This document shows, in pieces, positions 40,219 through 50,674 of a stretch of DNA of 64,000 bases. The position numbers and the translations under genes were made by a program. The notes under the pieces are model-generated. The model ran no database searches and had not been told where the DNA came from. It was given only the letters and a program-made list of their open reading frames with translations. Source of the stretch: Volvox africanus (lineage: Eukaryota > Chlorophyta > Chlorophyceae > Chlamydomonadales > Volvocaceae); contig BSDZ01000093.1 in NCBI GenBank assembly GCA_030268105.1, positions 1-64,000 on the forward strand, written 5' to 3'. Numbering within the stretch: the first letter of the stretch is position 1; the number at the start of each line of letters is the position of its first letter.

Positions 40219-41736
40219 TGTCATAGACCTGATATAGTTTTAGTTGCATAGTTTCTATCTGCCATTCATTATGTGGACCCTAACCAATAGGAGCGTGTAA
40301 CGTGTTTGTTAGTGGATCTGAACCCTAGATGGTTGTCAACTGTTCATCATTGGATTCTATCCGATAGGAGCTTGTGAACCGTGTTTGTAATGGATCTGAT
40401 TAATGAGCTATTTAACATCCTTCTCCAAGTGATTAGTCTGGTGTCATAATCTGCCATGACGACAGCATGTGACCAGTTTATTTACAGGGGACTCTCAACT
40501 AGACATGCCTGGGACAGCACAACAGGGGGAGGGCATGCGTGCCTCTGTGGGGTGTGTGTGCATATGCGTGTGTGCGCATGCATGTGCTGCAGGCATGTGC
40601 AATACCATGGTGTTCGAGCCTCGCAGTTGCTCACGAGGGGACGAGCAAGCAGCAGGCCCTCTCCGTGACACCACATGTAAATCGTGCGATGCCTGGATGA
40701 CCTTTTTGAGTGTCTCAGTCTCCCCCTGAAGCAGAACAGAGGGGTGCTTTTTAGGTGTTACACTGTGGGGCGACTTGTTCTGAAAACTTGGGAAGAACTG
40801 TTTGGATTTACTCCGCATGGAGAGCTGTATCTCCATGCAGCGCTGCACAGCCAAATTGCATTTTACTGCAGCAGGCTCACTAAGGTGTATGTATGTTCAT
40901 ACAAGGGTTCAACAATCGTTGGCATTATGACATTATGGTGCCCCAACTTGGGCGTCCATGCCCCATCATGGAGATGGCACCGGAAGGCCTTCGGCGTGCT
41001 CCATCTTTATTAATTTCAGGACACGTGATAGTGTACGGCAAGCTACCGTGGGCCCACAGTCCAGTGGTCGCATTATGTAAGGAATTTCAGGACTTTAGAT
41101 TCCCTACTATGGGGAAGACCAGTACTATACAAGGTGATAACCTTGCGCTCACTGGGGCCTCCGAACCGGTATTGGTGAAACACACACTTGTGCGGTGTTG
41201 ATGTCTTTGAGCTTACGCGAGCTCAATTGTACCAATTGAAATTACAGTTCAATAGGAGCTCAAGAAATCCTTTGCGATGAACCTACGTAATCTGTTGTTC
41301 CAATGTACGGCCCGAAGCCACGAACAGCGGACCGATTATGGTAATACGGGTTTCTTATCGCCACACGGAAGCGCCCCTACATTGCCATTCAAATTACTTT
41401 GCTTCAGTGTTACAACCGGATAAAGGAAAGCTGTGAAACCTTCGCCTTTAGACCTGATTATGCTCCGTCGCTCTACATAACCATAGCCCACCCTGTGTGA
41501 CCCATTAACATCCTAACTAGTTATTTTTAAAACCATTTTCCATAATTGCTTTCGAATTCCTTAGAGAGACTCCAAAGAACAGGCTTTGGCCTGTCAACAC
41601 AACCGTTTGCCTCTAGACAAAACATTAGTGTCGTTTATTGAGTAATACATCTCAACGATTTGCTTAGCGATAGTGCTTCATTGGACGCTTCGATTACCGG
41701 CTCCTTGACAACGAACCGCTTGTCCAGGCGTCAGCC

Positions 41737-44288
41737 ATGATCTCGCTGTTGTGGAAAACTGGGCTTCAAGCCTAAGGATCGTGCTTAGAGAGGATCGACA
41801 CAATCTCGGAACACCAACAGCACCGCTAACGATAATGACAGCGTTATGAGCAACAGCAGCTGCCTAAATGGCAAAGCTGTAGAGCAGCCTGCAGGTGGAG
41901 TGGTCGTCACTCCTTTGGCGTGAACTAATGAAGAAGTTTAGCCGCAAGTGGATTCCGACAGAAAAGGTGAATTCGTGTTGCTGTCTTTCCTGATGTTCAG
42001 TTCTAAGTAAGGCCAACTCCATCAAGCCTGCCTTTTCGTCGTCGTTTATGTTTTTCTTCGATTCCGTCTTTTTTCGGTCATTCCGTGACATCCCATCCCC
42101 CCTCCAACTTTTCTGTCGCAGCCTCTTCAGCGGTTCGGGAAGCTCGAGGGCGAAGAAATCCTTGAAGTTGCAGGAGCGGTTGTCCGCGCGGCGCCTGCAA
42201 ATAGCTGAGAAGGGGACTCTGCTTAAGGTCCTGCTATCCTGGGTGAGTTTGAGCTGATCAGGAGTTTGCTCCAGCAGTGGTTGACGGGTGTTGAGATGCC
42301 TTGGGGTCGCTTGTCTGACAGTCGCTCGATGTGATTGGGCCATGCGCCGACCCGCACCGCTTGCTGACTATCGACCAACGTGTCGACCCCCCGTCTTTTG
42401 CGTGCGCACAACAGAAGGGCGCGCCCGAGAAATCTTCACCAGGCCGGAGCCCAACTGGAAAGCCCAGCAGTTCCAGCAGCGCAGCAGGTGGTGGGTCAGA
42501 CCTGACGCCTGGAGGGGGTTCCGGGGAGGAGGTCGCCTTTCTCATACCAGTGCGCGGCTTGTGCTGCACTGTGTTGGTTGCAAAGTGCCTGCAGGAAGCG
42601 CTTCTCAGGGGAGGCGAATGGGGAACATGGTTTCCGAGGGGAGGGGAGACGGACGGAGGGAGTTGCCCGAGGGTGACACGGGGGTGGGGCTCATCATACA
42701 TGTCGTTATTTTGTCGTCGTTCAGATGTCGCCGAAACTAATTTGTGTACATGCGCTGTGTGTTTGGACGTCCAATACCCCTCGGAAACACATCAAGATGC
42801 TTTCCGTGATGCAGATGTTCCATGTCTACGCACGTAAACGGTGCACTACTGATGAAAAAGCTTTTTTGTGTGTCTCGTTCTCTGCCAGCAGGAGCCGCAG
42901 CTGGAGAGATGAGGAGAACAACGTGCAGCAATGCGCGGGTGGCGTGATGGCCCGTCGGGGTTGGCGGGAGCAGCGGCGGCCATTGAGCTAGCACATATCA
43001 GCGGTAGGTGGCAGTGTATAACTAGGTGTACGGCGGAGTGACGTGGTAGTGCGTGGCGGTCTGAGTACGTGGCGGCAAATGCATGAAGGAGTACGTGTTT
43101 CGGATGTGCGACTTCCTGTTTACCCGAAACCCCAATGCTGGGATCTCTTGCTTACACCTGCAACCCCACCCATGCCTTTTCCATACAGTTGGACGAGAGA
43201 CCAACGAAGCTGAGGGCTTCGAGGGCTTCCAAGTCCCAGGTGCGTGGGCAAGAAGTCATCGAAGCAACATAGTCTTATGTATACAAAACCCGACAAATGC
43301 TGGATGTTCGCTCTTTTATCTGCAGGTGTCAGATTTGATTTCGCAACTCGAGAAGCTGAGGTCGGGGCCCGCCATGATGGAGCCAGGAAGGGGGGCCTTT
43401 CCGGGGCCTCTACAGACCTGCAGGGCAGCAGCATCACTGCCAAATTTGCCATCATCCCTGCCGCCAGCTGTCTGCTATGGGCGCCACGAGTCCGCCTTCT
43501 GCAGTCGAAGTCGCAGATGCTGGTGCCGCTTCCATTTTCATCAACAAGGCTGCGCAGCAACCCCAGAGTTGTACAACCCCTGGAGCTCACGCAGCCACCA
43601 AAACCGCACCCGAAAACCCCAGAGCGGCGTCTGCCCCCTGAGGGCACGGAACTGGGGTCTGCAGGACTGCCGGTCCTGGGCGGGGGAGCAGCATTGGTCG
43701 TCCCTGGGCGGAGGTTCAGGCGTTTACCAAGACGCTTGAGCCGACCCTGGCAGAAGCCATTCGTGAAGCAAGTAAGTCTGGTGGTGTGCACGTCGCGCTC
43801 CATCTCATGCTAGCTAGGTGCATGGTTGTCATTGAGGGGTTGTCATTGTGTGAGGGGTTGTGAAAAGACACCCCTGAGTCTAGGTCTGCTGACTGGTTTG
43901 GCTCCCAAGTATCCTGTTCTATCTGCTGACTCAGCAGGCAGTGGGCCTTGCCACCTGCTGTCTGCCTGCACATCTAAGCGCAGCCACCTTACTGAATTGA
44001 TTTCTGGCACAGAGACGTTCGCCTCTCCCCCACACACTTGCCCTCTTAGGCCTCGAGCACAATCCACTTGTTGCCTTCGGGAAAGAGCAGGCGGCGGCAG
44101 CTCCAGCAATTTCCTATGTGCAGCTCAAGCTGATGGAGCTTTGTGGCTCCAATCGTTGTGGGGACGGCGTCCATCAAGGCCGCCTCGCTTGAGGGGCCCC
44201 GCAAGAGGCGCCCTTTCTTGGCGGCCTTCCTAAGGCTGCCAGGGAATCACAGAGCCGTGGTGTTCAGCGTGGGGGCATTCGGCTCTGT
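41737..44288 (+). CDS. Orphan seven-exon gene, copy 9 (many small indels, stop codon altered)
   Basis: Exon 1 is disturbed within 20 codons of the ATG (GTTGTGGAAAACTG in place of GTTGGTGAAACTG, and a lost base pair near 41,787). Exons 2, 3, 5 and 6 each have indels. In exon 7 the expected CTCTGATCG reads CTCTGTCG, so the normal TGA is missing. Shared single-base variants suggest a real distinct copy beneath the noise: ACC-to-AAC in exon 5, also in copy 7, and synonymous CTA-to-CTG in exon 6, also in copy 11. The end is placed at the expected stop position. Confidence 0.55.
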
Positions 44289-44732
44289 CGAGCTGGGCGG
44301 TTTTGCAGGAAGCACAGCACGCACTGATATGTACCTACTACCCTCCTTGCTAGCTAGCCCCGGATTGCTAGATGGTCATCTCGAGCCATCGATTTTGTTT
44401 GCCAAGTCGTGATGCTTAGCGTTGTTAAACACTGCACCCTTAATCGACGGTGACGTGGTTATTAAGAAAAGAGGGACTCAAGACACCTAGAGCGGAACTA
44501 AAGGCTCTGAGGCCTGATGGTGACCGTGACCATGGGCCGTAGTAGCACCAAGGGGCGGTGACTGCTGAATAGCGCGGCACTTTACATTACGAATGTTAGG
44601 GCTCTCGTGAGAGATGTCCGGTGTGGTGGCTTGCAGGTGGCTGCTGCGGCTTAGGCGTGATGTTAGGCTGGGGTTTGCAGGTTTGGTTAGCTTTCTCATG
44701 TACATGTTTGTTTTCGGGCACCCCCAGTTTTG

Positions 44733-45426
44733 TATGTGGTATTCTGTGTTCTTTTTATCGTACCTAAGGCTTCATGCAGTGGAGGGGAGGGCTGTGGAGG
44801 TTTAAACAGCTGGTGGGCAGTCGGACTTCATCAAGTGGTATTCATAGTCAGTGAGACTCCCAACTGCACACATGGTATTTGTGCCTAGCATTTAGTCACT
44901 TAGCTATGTGATATTCTGTGTTCTTTTTATCGTACCTAAGGCTTCATGCAGTGGAGGGGGAGGGGCTGTGGAGGTTTAAACAGCTGGTGGGCAGTCGGAC
45001 TTCATCAAGTGGTATTCATAGTCAGTGAGACTCCCAACTGCACACATGGTATTTGTGCCTAGCATTTAGTCACTTAGCTATGTGATATTCTGTGTTCTTT
45101 TTATCGTACCTAAGGCTTCATGCAGTGGAGGGGGAGGGGCTGTGGAGGTTTAAACAGCTGGTGGGCAGTCGGACTTCATCAAGTGGTATTCATAGTCAGT
45201 GAGACTCCCAACTGCACACATGGTATTTGTGCCTAGCATTTAGTCACTTAGCTATGTGATATTCTGTGTTCTTTTTATCGTACCTAAGGCTTCATGCAGT
45301 GGAGGGGGAGGGGCTGTGGAGGTTTAAACAGCTGGTGGGCAGTCGGACTTCATCAAGTGGTATTCATAGTCAGTGAGACTCCCAACTGCACACATGGTAT
45401 TTGTGCCTAGCATTTAGTCACTTAGC
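44733..45426. repeat. 174 bp minisatellite, four monomers
   Basis: First monomer word at 44740, ending CACTTAGC at 45426. The first monomer has a shortened G-run (GGAGGGGAGGGCTG). The others look standard. Confidence 0.97.
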
Positions 45427-46428
45427 TGTCATAGACCTGATATAGTTTTAGTTGCATAGTTTCTTATCTGCCATTCATTAGTGGACCCTAACCAATAGGA
45501 GCGTGTCAAATGTGTTTGTTAGTGGATCTGAACCCTAGATGGTTGTCAACTGTTCATCATTGGATTCTATCCGATAGGAGCTTGTGAACCGTGTTTGTTA
45601 ATGGATCTGATTAATGAGCTATTTAACATCCTTCTCAAGTGATTAGGCTGGTGTCATAATCTGCCATGACGACATGGCATGTGACCAGTTTATTTACAGG
45701 GACTCTCAACTAGACATGCCTGGGACAGCACAAAGGGGGAGGGCATGCGTGCCTCTGTGGGCGTGTGTGTGCATATGCGTGTGTGCGCATGCATGTGCTG
45801 CAGGCATGTGCAATACCATGGTGTTCGAGCCTCGCAGTTGCTCACGAGTGGACGAGCAAGCAGCAGGCCTCTCCGTGACACCACATGTAAATCGTGCGAT
45901 GCCTGGATGACCCTTTTTGAGTGTCTCAGTCTCCCCCTGAAGCAGAACAGAGGGGTGCTTTTTAGGTGTTACACTGTGGGCGACTTGTTCTGAAAACTTG
46001 GGAAGAACTGTTTGGATTTTACTCCGCATGGAGAGCTGTATCTCCATGCAGCGCTGCACAGCCAAATTGCATTTTACTGCAGCAGGCTCTCACTAAGGTG
46101 TATGTATGTTCATACAAGGGTTCAACAATCGTTGGCATTATGACATTATGGTGCCCCAACTTGGGCGTCCATGCCCATCATGGAGATGGCACCGGAAGGC
46201 CTTCGGCGTGCTCCATCTTTATTAATTTCAGGACACGTGATAGTGTACGGCAAGCTACCGTGGGCCACAGTCCAGTGGTCGCATTATGTAAGGAATTTCA
46301 GGACTTTAGATTCCCTACTATGGGGAAGACCAGTACTATACAAGGTGATAACCTTGCGCTCTTGGGGCCTCCGAACCGGTATTGGTGAAACACACACTTG
46401 TGCGGTGTTGATGTCTTTGAGCTTACGC

Positions 46429-46471
46429 GAGCTCAATTGTACCAATTGAAATTACAGTTCAATAGGAGCTC
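46429..46471. other. Imperfect inverted repeat near the unit start
   Basis: Two GAGCTC hexamers flank the segment; next to them, ATTG on one side can pair with CAAT on the other, with small bulges, giving a stem of about ten pairs around a loop of about 20 nt. Two nearby CAATTG-type palindromes lie inside. It is present in all units. Role unknown; it may be chance in a palindrome-rich stretch. Confidence 0.35.
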
Positions 46472-46486
46472 AAGAAATCCTTTGCG

Positions 46487-46550
46487 ATGAACCTACGTAA
46501 TCTGTTGTTCCAATGTACGGCCCGAAGCCACGAACAGCGGACCGATTATG
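46487..46550 (+). other. Possible upstream first coding exon (alternative start)
   Basis: An ATG at 46487 opens a 48-codon ORF that would stop at 46633 if unspliced. Within it, the sequence ATG|GTAATA at 46550/46551 is a fair splice donor in phase 1. The CAG at 46941-46943 just before CC-ATG is a possible acceptor. Joining them gives G+CC = Ala followed by the main ATG in frame, adding about 22 residues with an Arg/Leu-rich beginning. The phase match has a one in three chance of being accidental, and the acceptor has only a weak pyrimidine tract, so the main model starts at 46946. Confidence 0.25.
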
Positions 46551-46730
46551 GTAATACGGGGTTCTTATCGCCACACGGAAGCGCCCCTACATTGCCATTC
46601 AAATTACTTTGCTTCAGTGTTACAACCGGATAAAGGAAAGCTGTGAAACCTTCGCCTTTAGACCTGATTATGCTCCGTCGCTCTACATAACCATAGCCCA
46701 CCCTGTGTGACCCATTAACATCCTAACTAG

Positions 46731-46742
46731 TTATTTTAAAAC
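46731..46742 (+). promoter_or_regulatory. AT-rich element, possible TATA-like box
   Basis: TTATTTTAAAAC lies about 205 bp upstream of the ATG in an otherwise mixed-composition leader and is kept in the other units, with small A-run length differences. Its AT-rich core and position fit a TATA-like promoter element, but no start site can be seen and the call is inference. Confidence 0.25.
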
Positions 46743-46945
46743 CATTTTCCATAATTGCTTTCGAATTCCTTAGAGAGACTCCAAAGAACAGGCTTTGGCC
46801 TGTCAACACAACCGTTTGCCTCTAGACAAAACCTTAGTGTCGTTTATTGAGTAATACATCTCAACGATTTGCTTAGCGATAGTGCTTCATTGGACGCTTC
46901 GATTACCGGCTCCTTGACCACGACCCGGCTGTCCAGGCGTCAGCC

Positions 46946-49485
46946 ATGATCTCGCTGTTGGTGAAACTGGGCTTCAAGCCTAAGGATCGTGCTTATGAGA
47001 GGATCGACACAATCTCGGACACCAACAGCACCGCTAACGATAATGACAGCGTTATGAGCAACAGCAGCTGCCTAAATGGCAAAGCTGTAGAGCAGCCTGC
47101 AGGTGGAGTGGTCGTCACTCCTTTGCGTGAACTAATGAAGAAGTTTAGCCGCAAGTGGATTCCGACAGAAAAGGTGAATTCGTGTTGCTGTCTTTCCTGA
47201 TGTTCAGTTCTAAGTAAGGCCAACTCCCATCAAGCCTGCCTTTCGTCGTCGTTTATGTTTTCTTCGATTCCGTCTTTTTTCGGTCATTCCGTGACATCCC
47301 ATCCCTTCCACCTTTTCTGTCGCAGCCTCTTCAGCGGTTCGGGAAGCTCGAGGGCGAAGAATCCTTGACGTTGCAGGAGCGGTTGTCCGCGCGGCGCCTG
47401 CAAATAGCTGAGAAGGGGACTCTGCTTAAGGTCCTGCTATCCTGGGTGAGTTTGAGCTGATCAGGAGTTTGCTCCAGCAGTGGTGATGGGTGTTGAGATG
47501 CCTTGGGGTCGCTTGTCTGACAGTCGCTCGATGTGATTGGGCCATGCGCCGACCCGCACCGCTTGCTGACTATCGACCAACGTGTCGACCCCCCGTCTTT
47601 TGCGTGCGCACAACAGAAGGGCGCGCCCGAGAATCTTCACCAGGCCGGAGCCCAACTGGAAGCCCAGCCAGTTCCAGCAGCGCAGCAGGTGGTGGGTCAG
47701 ACCTGACGCCTGAGGGGGTTCCGGGGAGGAGGTCGCCTTTCTCATACCAGTGCGCGGCTTGTGCTGCACTGTGTTGGTTGCAAAGTGCCTGCAGGAAAGC
47801 GCTTCTCAGGGGAGGCGAATGGGGAACATGGTTTCCGAGGGGAGGGGAGACGGACGGAGGGAGTTGCCCGAGGTGACACGGGGGTGGGCTCATCATACAT
47901 GTCGTTATTTTGTCGTCGTTCAGATGTCGCCGAAACTAATTTGTGTACATGCGCTTGTGTTTGGACGTCCAATACCCCCTCGGAAACACATCAAGATGCT
48001 TTCCGTGATGCAGATGTTCCATGTCTACGCACGTAAACGGTGCACTAACTGATGAAAAGCTTTTTTGTGTGTCTCGTTCTCTGCCAGCAGGAGCCGCAGC
48101 TGGAGAGTGAGGAGAACAACGTGCAGCAATGCGCGGGTGGCGTGATGGCCCCGTCGGGGTTGGCGGGAGCAGCGGCGGCCATTGAGCTAGCATATCAGCG
48201 GTAGGTGCAGTGTATAACTAGGTGTACGGCGGAGTGACGTGGTAGTGCGTGGCGGTCTGAGTACGTGGCGGCAAATGCATGAAGGCGTACGTGTTTCGGA
48301 TGTGCGACTTCCTGTTTACCCGAAACCCACAATGCTGGGATCTCTTGCTTACACCTGCAACCCCACCCATGCCTTTTCCATACAGGTTGGACGAGACCAC
48401 CGAAGCTGAGGGCTTCGAGGGCTTCCAAGTCCAGGTGCGTGGGCAAGAAGTCATCGAAGCAACATAGTCTTATGTATACAAAACCCGACAACTGCTGGAT
48501 GTTCGCTCTTTTATCTGCAGGTGTCAGATTTGATTTCGCAACTCGAGAAGCTGAGGTCGGGGGCCGCCATGATGGAGGCCAGGAAGGGGGGCCTTTCCGG
48601 GGCCTCTACAGACCTGCAGGGCAGCAGCATCACTGCCAAATTTGCCATCATCCCTGCCGCCAGCTGTCCTGCTATGGGCGCCACGAGTCCGCCTTCTGCA
48701 GTCGAAGTCGCAGATGCTGGTGCCGCTTCCATTTTCATCAACAAGGCTGCGCAGCAACCCCAGGAGTTGTACCAACCCCTGGAGCTCACGCAGCCACCAA
48801 AACCGCACCCGAAAACCCCAGAGCGGCGTCTGCCCCCTGAGGCACGGAACTGGGGTCTGCAGGACTGCCGGTCCTGGGCGGGGGAGCAGCATTGGTCGTC
48901 CTGGGCGGAGGTTCAGGCGTTTACCAAGACGCTTGAGCCGACCCTAGCAGAAGCCATTCGTGAAGCAAGTAAGTCTGGTGGTGTGCACGTCGCGCTCCAT
49001 CTCATGCTAGCTAGGTGCATGGTTGTCATTGAGGGTTTGTCATTGTGTGAGGGGTTGTGAAAAGACACCCCTGAGTCTAGGTCTGCTGACTGGTTTGGCT
49101 CCCAAGTATCCTGTTCTATCTGCTGACTCAGCAGGCAGTGGGCCTTGCCACCTGCTGTCTGCCTGCACATCTAAGCGCAGCCCACCTTACATTAATTGAT
49201 TTCTGGCACAGAGACGTTCGCTCTCCCCCACACACTTTGCCCTCTTTAGGCCTCGAGCACAATCCACTTGTTGCCTTCGGGAAGGAGCAGGCGGCAGCTC
49301 CAGCAATTTCCTATGTGCAGCTCAAGCTGATGGAGCTTTGTGGCTCCAATCGTTGGGGGACGGCGTCCATCAAGGCCGCCTCGCTTGAGGGGCCCCGCAA
49401 GAGGCGCCCTTTCTTGGCGGCCTTCCTAAGGGCTGCCAAGGGAATCACAGAGCCGTGTGTTCAGCGTGGGGGCATTCGGCTCTGA
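46946..49485 (+). CDS. Orphan seven-exon gene, reference copy 10 (intact, 420 aa)
   Basis: Exons 46946-47173, 47326-47445, 47617-47688, 48091-48200, 48386-48434, 48521-48968 and 49250-49485; every intron is GT-AG and the phases join (0, 0, 0, 2, 0, 1). The sum is 1263 nt. Function unknown and no family recognised. Visible along the protein: a Ser/Asn/Asp-rich stretch at about 22-43; charged, probably helical segments at about 58-116; an Ala-rich part at 155-172; an acidic patch at 178-190; a Pro-rich linker at 273-299; a Trp cluster (W304, W312, W318, W321); a helical motif at 331-356 that loosely resembles Dpy-30/RIIa docking motifs; a basic RKRR at 392-395; and a basic C-terminus. No signal peptide or membrane span is evident. 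Uncertain points: the exon 3 donor (GTGGTG at 47689, or GTGGGT three bases later), the NAGNAG acceptor of exon 4, and a possible upstream exon. Exon 3 would hit a TGA at 47704 if unspliced. Confidence 0.82.
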
Positions 49486-49926
49486 TCGAGCTGGGGCGGT
49501 TTTGCAGGAAGTGCACGCACTGATATGTACCTACTACCCTCCTTGCTAGCTAGCCGGATTGCTAGATGGTCATCTCGAGCCATCGATTTTGTTTGCCAAG
49601 TCGTGATGCTTAGCGTTGTTAAACACTGCACCCTTAATCGACGGTGACGTGGTTATTAAGAAAAGAGGGACTCAAGACACCTAGAGCGGAACTAAAGGCT
49701 CTGAGGCCTGATGGTGACCGTGACCATGGCCGTAGTAGCACCAAGGGGCGGTGACTGGCTGAATAGCGCGGCACTTTACATTACGAATGTTAGGGCTCTC
49801 GTGAGAGATGTCCGGTGTGGTGGCTTGCAGGTGGCTGCTGCGGCTTAGGCGTGATGTTAGGCTGGGGTTTGCAGGTTTGGTTAGCTTTCTCATGTACATG
49901 TTTGTTTTCGGGCACCCCCAGTTTTG
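49486..49926. other. Proximal 3' spacer of the reference unit
   Basis: About 440 bp between the stop codon and the minisatellite. It probably contains the 3' UTR. I see no AATAAA signal. It has a GCTAGCTAGC palindrome near 49,546 and an A-rich GGTTATTAAGAAAAGAGG stretch near 49,651. No supported gene: the open frames on either strand are short and fail in other units. Confidence 0.5.
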
Positions 49927-50619
49927 TATGTGGTATTCTGTGTTCTTTTTATCGTACCTAAGGCTTCATGCAGTGGAGGGGGAGGGCTGTGGAGGTTTAA
50001 ACAGCTGGTGGGCAGTCGGACTTCATCAAGTGGTATTCATAGTCAGTGAGACTCCCACTGCACACATGGTATTTGTGCCTAGCATTTAGTCACTTAGCTA
50101 TGTGATATTCTGTTTCTTTTTATCGTACCTAAGGCTTCATGCAGTGGAGGGGGAGGGGCTGTGGAGGTTTAAACAGCTGGTGGGCAGTCGGACTTCATCA
50201 AGTGGTATTCATAGTCAGTGAGACTCCCAACTGCACACATGGTATTTGTGCCTAGCATTTAGTCACTTAGCTATGTGATATTCTGTGTTCTTTTTATCGT
50301 ACCTAAGGCTTCATGCAGTGGAGGGGGAGGGGCTGTGGAGGTTTAAACAGCTGGTGGGCAGTCGGACTTCATCAAGTGGTATTCATAGTCAGTGAGACTC
50401 CCAACTGCACACATGGTATTTGTGCCTAGCATTTAGTCACTTAGCTATGTGATATTCTGTGTTCTTTTTATCGTACCTAAGGCTTCATGCAGTGGAGGGG
50501 GAGGGGCTGTGGAGGTTTAAACAGCTGGTGGGCAGTCGGACTTCATCAAGTGGTATTCATAGTCAGTGAGACTCCCAACTGCACACATGGTATTTGTGCC
50601 TAGCATTTAGTCACTTAGC
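49927..50619. repeat. 174 bp minisatellite, four monomers (reference)
   Basis: First monomer word at 49934; four monomers with three small deletions (G-run at 49,983, CTCCCACTG at 50,055 and TGTTTC at 50,113). In the TATGTG phase the array holds whole monomers: it begins at TATGTGG and ends at CACTTAGC. The monomer has no open frame that continues through successive copies, since 174 is divisible by three but stops occur in each frame. Confidence 0.97.
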
Positions 50620-50674
50620 TGTCATAGACCTGATATAGTTTTAGTTGCATAGTTTCTTATCTGCCATTCATTAG

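Larger units (their letters stand above)
36190..41201 (+). repeat. Array unit 8 (5012 bp, one monomer fewer, error-rich)
   Basis: Gene copy 8 is at 36724-39257 and a three-monomer minisatellite at 39699-40218. Indels are dense throughout. It shares the intron 6 G variant and the GGCTGGAGTTG variant with unit 6. Confidence 0.94.
41202..46411 (+). repeat. Array unit 9 (5210 bp, error-rich first 3.3 kb)
   Basis: Noisy from the start to about 44,580, then clean apart from a G-run loss at 44,783. It carries variant bases found separately in units 6 and 8 (intron 6 G), 7 (exon 5 A), 11 (exon 6 CTG) and 12 (intron 4 A), so it looks like a mosaic of array variants. Confidence 0.94.
46412..46945 (+). 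other. 5' leader and putative promoter region of the repeated gene (reference unit)
   Basis: About 530 bp upstream of the chosen ATG. It contains an imperfect GAGCTC-flanked inverted repeat (46429-46471), a 48-codon ORF (46487-46633), an AT-rich element (46731-46742) and then about 200 bp without any clear signal. A CAG directly before the CC that precedes the ATG could act as a splice acceptor. The sequence alone does not fix a transcription start. The same segment precedes every gene copy. Confidence 0.5.

Noticed and set aside
31532..44288. Calling copies 7 to 9 pseudogenes
   Set aside because: Indels are as frequent in spacers and minisatellite as in exons and sit in one continuous zone, so sequence error explains them better than gene decay.
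47617..47706. Gene ending at the TGA that follows exon 3 (position 47704)
   Set aside because: Downstream exons 4 to 7 have matching phases, good splice sites and conserved open frames, so the TGA is better placed in intron 3.
48511..48892. Minus-strand ORFs of 92 and 122 codons opposite exon 6
   Set aside because: They lie wholly antisense to a well-supported exon in a stop-poor GC-rich segment and have no splice or start context of their own.
48439..48947. Plus-strand ORFs of 133 and 101 codons overlapping exon 6 in other frames
   Set aside because: They are out-of-frame readings of exon 6. The frame starting at 48521 is the one whose phase fits the neighbouring exons.
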